Shown here one piece after another: positions 8,971 to 18,277 of a stretch of 64,000 nucleotides of DNA. The notes under the pieces are model-generated. The model had not been told where the DNA came from and did not search any database. It saw nothing but the letters and a program-made list of their open reading frames with translations. Made by a program: the position numbers and the translations under genes. Each line of letters starts with the position of its first letter. Position 1 is the stretch's first letter. This DNA comes from Bacillus nitratireducens (lineage in GTDB: Bacteria; Bacillota; Bacilli; Bacillales; Bacillaceae_G), in contig NZ_MAOC01000090.1 in assembly GCF_001884135.1 (NCBI RefSeq), positions 1-64,000 of the forward strand, read 5' to 3'.

Positions 8971-10935
8971 ATGAAAGTGAAAGCAAAAACATATTTAAGT
9001 ATAGAAGAGATTATTTCATTACCGTCCTTATCAAGTGCAAACGTAAGTGATGATGGCAAAAACGTAGCATTTGTAAAAAAGTCAGCTAACTGGGAAGACA
9101 ATACGTATAGAAATCATGTATGGATATATGAGAAAGATAAAGGGCAGAGTTACCCACTAACAGATGGGGATATAGATAGTACACATCCATTATGGTCTCC
9201 AGATTCTAAGACTATTGCATACCTTAGCCCAGGCGGTGACGGAGCTAATACAAATCAGATCTTTGTTAAGTCAATAGACGGTTGTAGTGAGGTTCAAATG
9301 ACTGGTGAGGAAGAAGGGATTAGTACATTTAAATGGGATCCCATGGGTAAAGGTTTTTATTATGTTGCACAGTCAAAAGAATGTGAGGAAATACAGAAAC
9401 GTAAGGAACGATATGGAGATTTCCATCATGTAGGTAAGGAACATCGGAATAATTGTTTATACTACATTGAAATAGAAAAAGTGAAACAAAATGATAAACA
9501 GGAACGGAAGGTTAGCGGTCTTTATCAATTAACGGAGGGTAAGGATTTTTATATACATAACTTTGATATTTCAAATGATGGGACAAAGGTTGTATTTATA
9601 GCTACACCAAGCCTAAACGATTATATGAATGGTGATCTATACATATTAGATGTTGAAGCTGAGGAACTACAAAAGATGAATGTAGATAAGTTGTTGGGCG
9701 GGAGCGTTTGCTTTTCTCCTGAGGGCAGCAAAATATGTTACTCAGCAAGCATAAGGGAGAAGGAGTACTATAGAAACCATATACAAGAAAGTATATTAGA
9801 GATATATGATATGAATACTGGGGAGGTAATTCAGCCTCTAACAAACTTTGATAGTACGGTTATGCCATTACAGTGGACAGATAAGGGGATTTTAATTAGA
9901 TGGCAGGATAAAACTAATTATCTCATTGGGTTGCTATGTGAAGATGGGACTGTGGAAATGTTAAGTGACAAAGTAGATGGCTTTATAATGGATGCTTCTA
10001 TAACAAGGGATGGAAATCATATATCCTATAATAAGGCTATTACAAATGAAACCTTTGAAATCTATTTAGACGATAAAAAAATAACGAATGAAAATAGCTT
10101 TTTTGAAGGAAAGCTTAAAAGTAATAGGGAAATAATCTCATGGAAAAGTAGTGACGGTCTTGAAATAGAGGGTGTTTTATCGACTCCAGTAGAGTTTGAC
10201 ACAAATGAAAAATATCCCTTATTAGTAGTAATCCATGGTGGTCCGGCTTGGGCATCCTTCCCAATATTTTCAGATTGTTTTAATGAAAAATATCCTATTG
10301 AGCAGTTTATCGAAAAAGGCTTTATCGTTTTAGAACCAAACTACAGGGGAAGTTCTGGTTATGGTAATGAATTCTTAAAAGCAAACTATAGAAAACAGGG
10401 GATTGCTGACTACGAGGATGTTATATCTGGAGTGGATAAACTAGTTGAAAAAGGGATTGCAGATAAAAATAGAGTAGGGGTTATGGGATGGAGCAACGGA
10501 GGATATATATCAGCTTTCTGTTCTACATTTAGTAGTAGATTTAAAGCTATTTCAGTTGGGGGCGGAATTACTAACTGGAGTACCCATTATGTAAATACAG
10601 ATATCCCTTACTTTATTAGAATGCATTTAGGAAATACTCCATGGAATGATCCAGATATATATACGAAAACATCACCAATGACATATATTAAATCAGCCTG
10701 TACGCCCACTTTAATCCAACATGGCGAAAAGGATGCAAGGATTCCAACTTCCAATGCATATGAGCTATATGAAGGGTTAAGGGATATGGAAGTTGATACA
10801 GAATTAATTATATTTAAAGGAATGGCATATAGTCCTGATCAGCCGGGAATGAATGTAGCTATTATGAAACAGAATCTGATGTGGTTTTCACACTATATTC
10901 TTGGGGAAAGTATGAAAGATTTTAGGGTTTTATAA
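8971..10935 (+). CDS. S9 (prolyl oligopeptidase) family peptidase, catalytic His replaced by Tyr
   Basis: The 654-residue protein has the two-part build of S9C acylaminoacyl-peptidase-like enzymes: a TolB/WD40-like beta-propeller (about residues 1-370) and a C-terminal alpha/beta hydrolase. The nucleophile motif GWSNGGY (Ser508) and the acid motif HGEKDARIP (Asp588) are present. The third triad position is altered: family members read roughly GMxHSxDxP, whereas here it reads GMAYSPDQP, so residue 620 is Tyr (TAT, one transition from CAT). The enzyme may be inactive or altered. ACAAGGGGGC precedes the ATG. There is no signal peptide, so it is cytoplasmic. Confidence 0.88.
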   Translation: MKVKAKTYLSIEEIISLPSLSSANVSDDGKNVAFVKKSANWEDNTYRNHVWIYEKDKGQSYPLTDGDIDSTHPLWSPDSKTIAYLSPGGDGANTNQIFVKSIDGCSEVQMTGEEEGISTFKWDPMGKGFYYVAQSKECEEIQKRKERYGDFHHVGKEHRNNCLYYIEIEKVKQNDKQERKVSGLYQLTEGKDFYIHNFDISNDGTKVVFIATPSLNDYMNGDLYILDVEAEELQKMNVDKLLGGSVCFSPEGSKICYSASIREKEYYRNHIQESILEIYDMNTGEVIQPLTNFDSTVMPLQWTDKGILIRWQDKTNYLIGLLCEDGTVEMLSDKVDGFIMDASITRDGNHISYNKAITNETFEIYLDDKKITNENSFFEGKLKSNREIISWKSSDGLEIEGVLSTPVEFDTNEKYPLLVVIHGGPAWASFPIFSDCFNEKYPIEQFIEKGFIVLEPNYRGSSGYGNEFLKANYRKQGIADYEDVISGVDKLVEKGIADKNRVGVMGWSNGGYISAFCSTFSSRFKAISVGGGITNWSTHYVNTDIPYFIRMHLGNTPWNDPDIYTKTSPMTYIKSACTPTLIQHGEKDARIPTSNAYELYEGLRDMEVDTELIIFKGMAYSPDQPGMNVAIMKQNLMWFSHYILGESMKDFRVL

Positions 10936-11055
10936 TGGCTTGTTTTAGTCTTTAAGCTTTTTAGATGCTTGAAATAAAGTCGTACACATTTATCCGGTTA
11001 TATATGATTGAGTTTAACATTTCGGATAAGGCAAACTGTGAAATATTTTGGTGTA

Positions 11056-11093
11056 AATAAGAAAAGAGCCTGAATGTAGGCTCTTTTCTTATT
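11056..11093. terminator. Bidirectional terminator between the S9 peptidase and DoxX genes
   Basis: A 16-bp inverted repeat (AATAAGAAAAGAGCCT/AGGCTCTTTTCTTATT) with a 6-nt loop lies between convergent genes. Confidence 0.75.
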
Positions 11094-11116
11094 TATATTT
11101 AAAAGGTGAACTGTTC

Positions 11117-11623
11117 TTATGCAGTTTTACTTAATTTATATGCTTCACGGTTATTTTTTTTGAAAAGTTTTGGGAAAACATAACCATCTAATCCAATACG
11201 CCCAGCATTCTGTCCTGCAACTAAAATGAACATAGTTAAAATAAGTAGGTTTGGGTTTACACTAACAGTTCCGCTTAATAAAAATGAAAGGTTCATTATG
11301 ATGCCGAAAAATGCAGCTGTTTTTGTTAATCCACCTAAAATCAAACCTAGTCCTACTAAAATTTCTCCCCATTGAACTAAAAAGCTAAATAGGTCTGCGT
11401 TTGGAAGAACAAAATGTTGAAGAAAATCTGCCCACCAACCTTGTACTGCAGGGTGGTCACCTGATGCTTGAGCGATAGCTCCTTTTAGAAAACCACTTGC
11501 ATCAAAAGACTGTCCAAAAACTTTTCCTATTCCAGCAGCGAGCCATGCATATCCTATGTAAAGTCGTAAAAATAATAATATGAAAGTAGCGCGTTTATCA
11601 GTTCTTAAAAAATTGATAACCAT
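11117..11623 (-). CDS. DoxX family membrane protein
   Basis: The 168-residue protein has four hydrophobic segments and the DoxX-family pattern LRLYIGYAWLAAGIGK at the N-terminus and GEILVGLGLILGG in the third helix. DoxX proteins are small integral membrane proteins, some linked to quinone or thiol redox processes, but the function of this one cannot be told from sequence. GGAGGG precedes the ATG. It appears monocistronic, facing the peptidase gene. Confidence 0.85.
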   Translation of the reverse strand: MVINFLRTDKRATFILLFLRLYIGYAWLAAGIGKVFGQSFDASGFLKGAIAQASGDHPAVQGWWADFLQHFVLPNADLFSFLVQWGEILVGLGLILGGLTKTAAFFGIIMNLSFLLSGTVSVNPNLLILTMFILVAGQNAGRIGLDGYVFPKLFKKNNREAYKLSKTA

Positions 11624-11720
11624 TGAAATCCCTCCAATGTATTGTATTTACATGTTTATTATTTATCCATTGTGAATAAATTCACAATGGATAAAGTGTG
11701 AACAAAAATGGTGTTTTTAT

Positions 11721-11763
11721 AAAATAAAAAAGGCATATAACAATCATATGTTATATGCCTTTT
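11721..11763 (-). terminator. Terminator downstream of the DUF5068-like lipoprotein gene
   Basis: A 15-bp perfect stem (AAAAGGCATATAACA/TGTTATATGCCTTTT, 11728-11763) is followed on the minus strand by a T-rich run (11721-11730). Confidence 0.85.
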
Positions 11764-11782
11764 CTATTATATGTTTAGTAAT

Positions 11783-13099
11783 TTATTTAGGTAATGTAAA
11801 TTTAACTTTTTTACCTTGTGAAATATCTTTAGCTTCTTTATTTCTCATAGGTCCTAACTCAATCTCAAAGCTTTTTTCTTTCCAAATCTTTTCGTACTGC
11901 TCTTGATCTAAAATATATACTTGCAGCAATTCTCCAGATGTTCCAGTTTTAACTGCAGCGTTATAGTCGTAATTTAATAGCATACCTTCATTAATCGTAT
12001 ATTGTGTACCATCATTCACTCTTAATGTAGAGCTTATAGGAGATAGTGAAACGTCTTGAGCATCTTTGTTATCAAGCTTGAATTTTACTGTTAACAGAAC
12101 AAGACCGTTTTTAAAATTTGCAAAGCGTGGAGCTTCGACGGAATTTGGTGTGAATTGAGTGAATTGGTATCCGTCTAATGTAACATTAACAGCACCTAAT
12201 TCTTGGCTGTTATTAATACTTGATTTCTCTTTTAACATTTTTTTATCGCCCATGTTATTAGCTGTAGCTTTATCTTGGTAGAAAGTGTTATCTGTTGCAA
12301 CCTTTTCAGCACCTTGTTTGTTTAAACTTAATGAAAAGCTTCCAGGACTTCCGATTGGAGCATCAAATTTTCCTTTATTAGCTTGTGCAGTTGGGACTGT
12401 GACTGAGACCGTTGAGAGATTTGAAATTTTTGCTAGATCATCTTTTCCGAATGGATAAGCGATATAACCAGAAATAGTTTCTCCTGCTTTTACTAAGTAA
12501 TCATTCGTTGGAGCAAGCTTAGTTGGTAGCTGATCTTCTGTTGGAATTAAATCTCTATAGTTACTATATGCTTTCTGAGCACCAGTAAATGACATGTCCA
12601 ATGCTGGCATATAATAAATATCTTTAGCTGAACTATTTTTTACGCTGTAGTTCACAAGAATAACTCCGCCCTCTGTTTGACGATTAAACGGAATGTCGAA
12701 GTTTGTATGGAATCCATTTAATTCAACTAATGTATAACCATTCATTGTTACTGAAACATCTTCAGCTTTATAGACTTGTGGTTCCTTATTTTCAAAAAGA
12801 ACTTTTGTTTTACCACCTGTTTCTTTTTCCATATAGGAAATCAGCTTAGAGTAATCGCTTGAGCTAGTAGCTGTATTTTCAGGCTTTTTATCTTCAGCTT
12901 TTTTATCTTCAGCTTTTTTATCTTCGGATTTTTTTTCTTCAGGTTTATTTTCTTTCGTTGTATCCGTTTTTTCTGTTTTGTTTTCTTGCGTTACATCTTC
13001 TTTTTGTTCTTTATTTGTCGTATCGCTTTGACCACAGCCAGTTATTACAAAAGCTGCTACGATTAGTGTAGAAAATAAAGAAAGTAATTTTTTTGACAT
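11783..13099 (-). CDS. Putative lipoprotein, DUF5068/DUF4352-like
   Basis: The 438-residue protein starts with a lipoprotein signal ending in the lipobox VITGC (Cys22). A low-complexity linker of repeated EDKKAEDKK units follows (about residues 30-75). The folded part holds two similar beta-rich halves of the kind annotated as DUF4352/DUF5068, each with a pattern like NGYTLVELNGFHTNF or DGYQFTQFTPNSV, suggesting an internal duplication. It should be anchored on the outer face of the membrane. AGGGGG precedes the ATG. No function is known to me; the domain name is from recall and tentative. Confidence 0.72.
   Translation of the reverse strand: MSKKLLSLFSTLIVAAFVITGCGQSDTTNKEQKEDVTQENKTEKTDTTKENKPEEKKSEDKKAEDKKAEDKKPENTATSSSDYSKLISYMEKETGGKTKVLFENKEPQVYKAEDVSVTMNGYTLVELNGFHTNFDIPFNRQTEGGVILVNYSVKNSSAKDIYYMPALDMSFTGAQKAYSNYRDLIPTEDQLPTKLAPTNDYLVKAGETISGYIAYPFGKDDLAKISNLSTVSVTVPTAQANKGKFDAPIGSPGSFSLSLNKQGAEKVATDNTFYQDKATANNMGDKKMLKEKSSINNSQELGAVNVTLDGYQFTQFTPNSVEAPRFANFKNGLVLLTVKFKLDNKDAQDVSLSPISSTLRVNDGTQYTINEGMLLNYDYNAAVKTGTSGELLQVYILDQEQYEKIWKEKSFEIELGPMRNKEAKDISQGKKVKFTLPK
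12881..12950 (-). repeat. 15-bp tandem repeat in the lipoprotein linker
   Basis: The unit CAGCTTTTTTATCTT (plus strand) is repeated with small changes and encodes the EDKKA units of the linker. Confidence 0.65.
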
Positions 13100-13602
13100 G
13101 TTTCTTCCCCCTATTTGTTTAAAACCAGTTGGGTCTGTATAATCAGACCCTTTATATCTCTCGCATTAGCCCCACGTTTTATTATAAGAAAGTGAACCAG
13201 TATTTACCAGTGTTTTTCTGATTGTTTTTATTATTTTGATATCTTAATGGTTATTTTTAATAGAAACATAGTTAAAGCTTATATAGGTAATTACAATATT
13301 TTTCCGCCAAAAGAGAGAGAAGATTATCTTTTCTATTTTAAATATTGAATCTTTTTGTTAGAGTAAATAATAGAGATATATTGAAAGGGGACAAAGACTC
13401 GATATGCGTACGAACTTGTAATGATTAGAAATTAGATAGATGAATTTTTCTCTCGTAAGTGAGGGTTTATTTAGTTATCTATGAATCATTCAAGGCCTGC
13501 ATATTTAGCTTGTACATCCCTTTTGTAAGGATAGATGCCTATGTGGGGAAATTTATATCTCTTATATAAAATATGCGCCCTTTAACTTTGGAGGAGTATA
13601 TG
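13100..13602. other. Intergenic region, 503 bp
   Basis: This lies between divergent lipoprotein and SDR genes. A GGGTCTG-TATAAT-CAGACCC hairpin is at 13131-13150 in the lipoprotein leader, and TATAAT on the minus strand near 13180-13186 could be its -10. Closer to the SDR gene a loose inverted repeat of TAGATA and TATCTA arms surrounds 13433-13480. I see no gene here. Confidence 0.5.
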
Positions 13603-14376
13603 ATGAATCAATTAAAAAATAAAGTAGCTGTTGTTACAGGTGTAAGTCGTCTAGACGGTATAGGAGCAGCTATTTGCACAGAGTTAGCAGAGGCTGGATA
13701 CGATATATTTTTTACGTATTGGACAGAATACGATAAAGAGATGCCTTGGGGCGTTGATGAAAATGAACAAATACAATTAAAAGAAGAGTTGATACAAAAC
13801 GGTGTCAAAGTATCGAGCATGGAATTAGATCTAGCTCAGAATGATGCGCCAAATCAGCTTATAAATAAAGTTACTGAACAACTAGGGTACCCTCATATAT
13901 TAATTAACAATGCAGCGTATTCCACGAATAATGATTTCTCTAATTTGACTGCCGAAGAGTTGGATAAGCATTACATGGTAAATGTTCGCGGCACTACATT
14001 ATTAAGTAGTAAGTTTGCTCAAGGATTTGATAAAAAATCTGGCGGTAGAATTGTTAATATTACTTCGGGGCAATTTAAAGGGCCTATGGCTGGAGAACTA
14101 GCCTATGCAACAACGAAGGGAGCTATTGATGCTCTCACTAGTACGTTATCAGCAGAAGTGGCTCATTTAGGGATAACGGTGAATGCAATTAACCCAGGTC
14201 CAACTGATACGGGTTGGATGACTGAGGAGATAAAGCAAGGATTAAGACCGATGTTTCCTTTCGGCAGAATTGGTGAGCCAAAGGATGCAGCAAGACTTAT
14301 TAAGTTTTTAGTGAGCGAAGAAGCCGGGTGGATTACAGGACAAGTTATTCATTCAGAAGGTGGATTTAAGAGATAA
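13603..14376 (+). CDS. SDR family oxidoreductase
   Basis: This short-chain dehydrogenase/reductase has 257 residues. The N-terminal nucleotide-binding loop is TGVSRLDGIG, a variant of TGxxxGxG with an insert, the NNAAYS block follows the fourth strand, and the catalytic YATTK sits at Tyr168/Lys172 with the partner serine in NITSGQ. The C-terminal INPGPTDTGW and HSEGGFKR blocks resemble 3-oxoacyl-ACP reductase-like SDRs, but the substrate cannot be told. GGAGG at 13590-13594 favours the ATG at 13603; the adjacent ATG at 13600 is possible, and an upstream in-frame ATG at 13573 has no ribosome site. Confidence 0.88.
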   Translation: MNQLKNKVAVVTGVSRLDGIGAAICTELAEAGYDIFFTYWTEYDKEMPWGVDENEQIQLKEELIQNGVKVSSMELDLAQNDAPNQLINKVTEQLGYPHILINNAAYSTNNDFSNLTAEELDKHYMVNVRGTTLLSSKFAQGFDKKSGGRIVNITSGQFKGPMAGELAYATTKGAIDALTSTLSAEVAHLGITVNAINPGPTDTGWMTEEIKQGLRPMFPFGRIGEPKDAARLIKFLVSEEAGWITGQVIHSEGGFKR

Positions 14377-14385
14377 GTTTATAAA

Positions 14386-14424
14386 TAAAAAGGAGGTATC
14401 TCATTTCAGTGAGATACCTTCTTT
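14386..14424. terminator. Bidirectional terminator between the SDR gene and metI
   Basis: The stem AAAGGAGGTATCTCA/TGAGATACCTTCTTT (one G-T pair) has A and T runs on either side and lies between convergent genes. Confidence 0.85.
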
Positions 14425-15093
14425 TTAATCTTTCTTCAATCTTCGTGCTATACCATTTCCTAATGACTGTAATCCTTGAACGAGAATGATTAAAATAAAG
14501 ACTGTTGCATACATTACTTCAGGTTCGTAGCGTAAATGTCCGAATCGATATGCGAGATCACCGAGGCCTCCAGCACCTACAAGTCCAGCCATTGCTGTTG
14601 CACCGATTAAGCCAATTGTTGCGATTGTTAATCCAAGTACGAGAGACGGACGAGCTTCTTTAACCATAACGTGCCAAATGATTTTTATAGTAGAGACTCC
14701 CATTGCTTGATATGCTTCAATGACACCGCGATCCACTTCTAATAAAGCAGTTTCCATTAAACGTGCAATATAAGGGGCTGTAAATACGACAAGTGGTACG
14801 ATAACACCTTGCACGCCAATGGACGTTCCCATTAGAAACTTTGTGAAAGGTAAAATAAAGAATAATAGAATGATAAATGGAAGAGAGCGAATGACATTAA
14901 TAATTGTATTAAGAATAGGATAGATAACTTTATTTTCTCGCTGTCCACCAGGTCTCGTTAAAACAAGTGTGACACCGAGTGGTAATGCAATAAGAATAGA
15001 GATAAGTAGTGAAATAGATGTCATTTGAAATGTTTGAATTGTTGCTTCCCATATTACGTTACCCCACTCATCCAAAAAGGACTTGTTTCCCAT
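14425..15093 (-). CDS. metI: Methionine ABC transporter permease MetI (MetP)
   Basis: This is the membrane component of the MetNIQ methionine importer. The 222-residue protein has five or six membrane segments and the EAA-type loop EAYQAMGVSTIKIIW that docks the ATPase. Its length and the GATAMAGLVGAGGLGDLA block are typical of MetI. It is the last gene of the minus-strand metQ-metN-metI operon and overlaps the metN 3' end by 26 bp, which suggests translational coupling. Confidence 0.95.
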   Translation of the reverse strand: MGNKSFLDEWGNVIWEATIQTFQMTSISLLISILIALPLGVTLVLTRPGGQRENKVIYPILNTIINVIRSLPFIILLFFILPFTKFLMGTSIGVQGVIVPLVVFTAPYIARLMETALLEVDRGVIEAYQAMGVSTIKIIWHVMVKEARPSLVLGLTIATIGLIGATAMAGLVGAGGLGDLAYRFGHLRYEPEVMYATVFILIILVQGLQSLGNGIARRLKKD

Positions 15094-16108
15094 AATCTGT
15101 TCTACCTCCTTCTACGATGATCCCTTGTTCTTGTAAAAATGATAAGGCACGGTGTACTTCATTTTTTTCGCCTTGCATATGAACGGTCAGTTTCCCATAT
15201 GCCTCATGTTTTAACTGCGTAATATTGCCTGATAAAATATTCGGATATACTTGAAAACGTTTTGTAGCGACAGCTAACGCTGGTTCTCCTGAAGCGGTTC
15301 CTATAAATGAAAGTGTTACAATTTCCCCAGTGCTTTGTAGTTCTTTCTGTACCTCTTCTGGAATTTTAGCTGCAAATGCGCTATTTACAAATTTCTTCGT
15401 TGTTACATGTTGTGGATTTGTAAAAATGTCCTTCACAGTCCCGCTTTCAACGACAGATCCATGTTCCATTACAGCAACTCGATCACATATACGCTGGATG
15501 ACATTCATTTCGTGTGTAATTAGCAAAATCGTAATTCCGATTTCTTCGTTGATCTTTAATAATAAATCAAGAATAGAATCGGTCGTTTCTGGATCTAATG
15601 CGCTCGTTGCTTCATCACTTAATAAAACTTCAGGCTCATGAGATAGTGCGCGAGCAATCGCTACACGTTGCTTTTGACCACCAGATAATTCGCTTGAATA
15701 GGCATCTTTTTTATTAAAGAGATCAACAATACGTAAATACTTTTCTACCCTTTTTTCAATTTCATTTTTGGGAAGACCAGATAGACGTAAGGGTAGTGCG
15801 ATGTTTTCATAAACGGTAACGGTTTTAAGTAAATTGAATCCTTGAAAAATCATGCCGATCTTTTGTCTTGCTTTTGCGAGTTCTTTTGTTGATAAGGTTG
15901 TTAAATCTTGTTCATTTACAATGATATTTCCTGTCGTTGGTTTTTCTAATAAATTTACACAACGAATTAATGTACTTTTGCCAGCGCCACTATATCCGAT
16001 GATTCCAAATACTTCGCCCTTTTTTACTTTAAGGGAAGTTGATTTAAGGGCCTCAACATTCCCTTTTTTTGTTGTAAATACTTTGGAGACGTTTTTTAAT
16101 TCAATCAT
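15068..16108 (-). CDS. metN: Methionine ABC transporter ATP-binding protein MetN
   Basis: MetN is the ATPase of the methionine importer. In its 346 residues are Walker A GYSGAGKST, signature LSGGQKQR, Walker B VLLSDEATSALDP and the switch His in LLITHE. The C-terminal part (about residues 265-346) is the NIL domain, which in characterised MetN proteins binds methionine and causes trans-inhibition of transport. It lies 12 bp after metQ and overlaps metI. Confidence 0.96.
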   Translation of the reverse strand: MIELKNVSKVFTTKKGNVEALKSTSLKVKKGEVFGIIGYSGAGKSTLIRCVNLLEKPTTGNIIVNEQDLTTLSTKELAKARQKIGMIFQGFNLLKTVTVYENIALPLRLSGLPKNEIEKRVEKYLRIVDLFNKKDAYSSELSGGQKQRVAIARALSHEPEVLLSDEATSALDPETTDSILDLLLKINEEIGITILLITHEMNVIQRICDRVAVMEHGSVVESGTVKDIFTNPQHVTTKKFVNSAFAAKIPEEVQKELQSTGEIVTLSFIGTASGEPALAVATKRFQVYPNILSGNITQLKHEAYGKLTVHMQGEKNEVHRALSFLQEQGIIVEGGRTDYGKQVLFG

Positions 16109-16120
16109 TATAGTCAGCTC

Positions 16121-16933
16121 CTACCAAGACGGTAAAACAGAACCATCGAATTTTTTCTCAATGAAATCTTTTACTTCTTTAGATTGATAAGCTTTCTTTA
16201 ATTTGTTTACAACAGCATCATCTTTATTTTCAGTACGAACAACGACCCAGTTCACATATGGTGAATCTTTTCCTTCACGGAAAATAGAATCTTTCGCTGG
16301 ACTTAATTTTGCACCTAATGCAAAGTTTGTATTAATTGCAGCTGCCTTTACTTCACTTAGCTGTGTTGGTAATTGAGATGCCTCTAATTCAACAATCTTT
16401 AAATTTTTTGGATTTTCAATTACATCTTTTGCAGTCGCTTTTTCTGTAGCCTTTGGATCAACTTTTAAAACCCCTGCTTTTTCAAATAGCTTTAAAGCAC
16501 GAAGCTCATTTGTTGGATCATTTGGGACAGCGATTGCATCGCCCTCTTTTAATTCTTTTACATCTTTTAAGCTTTTAGAATACACACCCATAGGGAATGT
16601 TACTGTGGAAAATACTTCAGTTAATTTCATATTACGTTCAGCTTTAAATACGTCTAAATAAGATTTAGTTTGATAGCTATTTACATCAAGGCTTTTTTCA
16701 TCTAAAGATACGTTCGGCGCTACATAATCATTAAATACCTTTACATCAATTTCGAGACCATCTTTTGCGGCAACTTCTTTCACCTTTTCAAAAATTTGTT
16801 CATGCGGTCCACCTGTTACACCAACGGTAATCTTTTTCTCATCTAATGCTTTTACCTCTTTATCAGAATTAGCACCACATGCACCTAACAATAATACAGC
16901 TCCACTTACAATACTTAATAATACCTTTTTCAT
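16121..16933 (-). CDS. metQ: Methionine-binding lipoprotein MetQ
   Basis: MetQ is the solute-binding component of the methionine importer. The 270-residue NlpA-family protein has a signal ending in LLGAC (lipid-modified Cys19), then the family pattern KITVGVTGGPHEQIFEKV, a SYQTKSYLD block and VPNDPTNELRAL. It sits outside the membrane, held by the lipid. It is the first gene after the S-box riboswitch, and AAGGGGG precedes its ATG. Confidence 0.95.
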   Translation of the reverse strand: MKKVLLSIVSGAVLLLGACGANSDKEVKALDEKKITVGVTGGPHEQIFEKVKEVAAKDGLEIDVKVFNDYVAPNVSLDEKSLDVNSYQTKSYLDVFKAERNMKLTEVFSTVTFPMGVYSKSLKDVKELKEGDAIAVPNDPTNELRALKLFEKAGVLKVDPKATEKATAKDVIENPKNLKIVELEASQLPTQLSEVKAAAINTNFALGAKLSPAKDSIFREGKDSPYVNWVVVRTENKDDAVVNKLKKAYQSKEVKDFIEKKFDGSVLPSW

Positions 16934-16960
16934 CTATAATTCCCCCTTAATATACGTTCC

Positions 16961-16996
16961 AAAATAAAAAGCACCTCTCAAAAATAAGAGAGGTGC
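16961..16996 (-). terminator. S-box terminator ahead of metQ
   Basis: GCACCTCTC (16971-16979) pairs with GAGAGGTGC (16988-16996); on the minus strand it is followed by a T run. It is the SAM-stabilised off-state of the riboswitch. Confidence 0.88.
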
Positions 16997-17015
16997 CGAA
17001 TAGACGAAATAGGTT

Positions 17016-17134
17016 CCTCTCTTATCTTCCAAAACGAAAATCGTTCTGCAGGAATTAGCACCTTAGCTTATACGTTATAAGCTCGGTTGCCGGGCATCAT
17101 CGGGCCAGTCCCTCCGCCACTCTTGATAAGAGTA
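17016..17134 (-). ncRNA. SAM-I (S-box) riboswitch, metQNI operon
   Basis: On the minus strand the hallmark GGAGGGACTGGCCC-GATGA-GCCCGGCAACC is present, closed by a P1 helix made of CTCTTATC and GATAAGAG. In this class, S-adenosylmethionine binding lets the downstream terminator form, so methionine uptake is expressed when SAM is low. Confidence 0.96.
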
Positions 17135-17163
17135 TGTGTATGTAGTTTTTAAATATGGTACTA

Positions 17164-17192
17164 ATAGTAAATCTTACAAAAAGAATTGTCAA
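17164..17192 (-). promoter_or_regulatory. Promoter of the metQNI operon
   Basis: On the minus strand TTGACA (17187-17192) and TACTAT (17164-17169) are 17 bp apart, about 30 bp upstream of the S-box. Confidence 0.75.
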
Positions 17193-17212
17193 TGGTATTT
17201 TCTGAATATATT

Positions 17213-18121
17213 TTATTTTAAGGTAATGGAAACATTCCCTTTTTTATGCCCTTTTTCTACATATATATGAGCTTCTGGAATTTCTTCTAAGCGATAAATT
17301 CTATCAATAACAGGTTTTAAATTTTCTGTTTCAGTTAATTTTTTTAGTAGAATCATATCTTCTTTACTTACTTTTGCCATCATTCCGTTAACAGATACAT
17401 ATTTTCCATTGGGCGTTAATACTTTTTGACAAAGGGATCTTTTAATTTTTCCAACTGCATCAAATATAATATCGTAGCGTTCAGCTCGCTTTGTAAAATC
17501 TTCTTTCGTATAATCAATTACGTGATTAGCTCCTAAAGATTGCACGAGTTCAAAGTTTGAATTACTACAAACAGCTGTAACGGTCGCGCCAAAATATTTA
17601 GCAAGTTGTACGGCAGCTGTTCCTACTGAACCAGATGCGCCATATATAAGTACTTGTTGCCCTTTTCTTATACGTCCTTTTCTCAGGAAGTGTAAAGCTG
17701 AAGTTCCGCCAAAAGGAATAATGGCAGCTTCTTCATACGTCACATTGGTAGGTTTTAATGATATCAATCCGCTTTCATGCACACATGTATATTCTGCATA
17801 ACCACCGACATTAAGCTCTGTTAATGCGAAAACTTGGTCTCCTTTTTTAAATTGAGTTACATCTGTTCCTATTTCTTCGATTTCACCAGATAGCTCGACG
17901 CCGAGTATAGGTTTTCTTGGTTTTTTAAAACCTAATATAATCCGCATAGGAATCCAAAATAAAAGGGGGCTATTAAAGCCGCGCATTCTACAATCTCCAG
18001 TTGTTACACTTGTTGCGTGAATTTTAACTAATACTTCATTCTTTTTTGGAGTAGGTTTCTCTACATCTTGAAGTTTGAGAACATTAGGTGGCCCATACTT
18101 TGTGCAAATAATTGCTTTCAT
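17213..18121 (-). CDS. NAD(P)-dependent zinc-less alcohol dehydrogenase / quinone reductase-like protein
   Basis: This medium-chain dehydrogenase/reductase has 302 residues. The N-terminal GroES-like domain contains PKKNEVLVKIHATSV and GVELSGEIEEIG but lacks the cysteine cluster and zinc ligands of true alcohol dehydrogenases. The Rossmann part shows LIYGASGSVGTAAVQLAKYFG (about residues 145-165). This build fits the NADPH:quinone reductase or enone reductase subfamily; the substrate is unknown. AGGAGGTC stands just upstream of the ATG. No clear terminator follows it. Confidence 0.85.
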   Translation of the reverse strand: MKAIICTKYGPPNVLKLQDVEKPTPKKNEVLVKIHATSVTTGDCRMRGFNSPLLFWIPMRIILGFKKPRKPILGVELSGEIEEIGTDVTQFKKGDQVFALTELNVGGYAEYTCVHESGLISLKPTNVTYEEAAIIPFGGTSALHFLRKGRIRKGQQVLIYGASGSVGTAAVQLAKYFGATVTAVCSNSNFELVQSLGANHVIDYTKEDFTKRAERYDIIFDAVGKIKRSLCQKVLTPNGKYVSVNGMMAKVSKEDMILLKKLTETENLKPVIDRIYRLEEIPEAHIYVEKGHKKGNVSITLK

Positions 18122-18277
18122 AATGACCTCCTGAATTTAGTTGTTTTTATTTACATCATATTTAAGTATTTCTTTAAACATGTTGTTATTCGAGAAATAA
18201 AGTGAAATAGAAATATTAAAAAGTATATAGATTTCAAAGGAAAATAGATGATATCCTTTTGGAAAGGAGGAGAAATT

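Noticed and set aside
8799-9050. 83-codon plus-strand ORF ahead of the S9 peptidase
   Set aside because: It has no ribosome site, overlaps the peptidase start in another frame and its product is not recognised; it looks like intergenic read-through.
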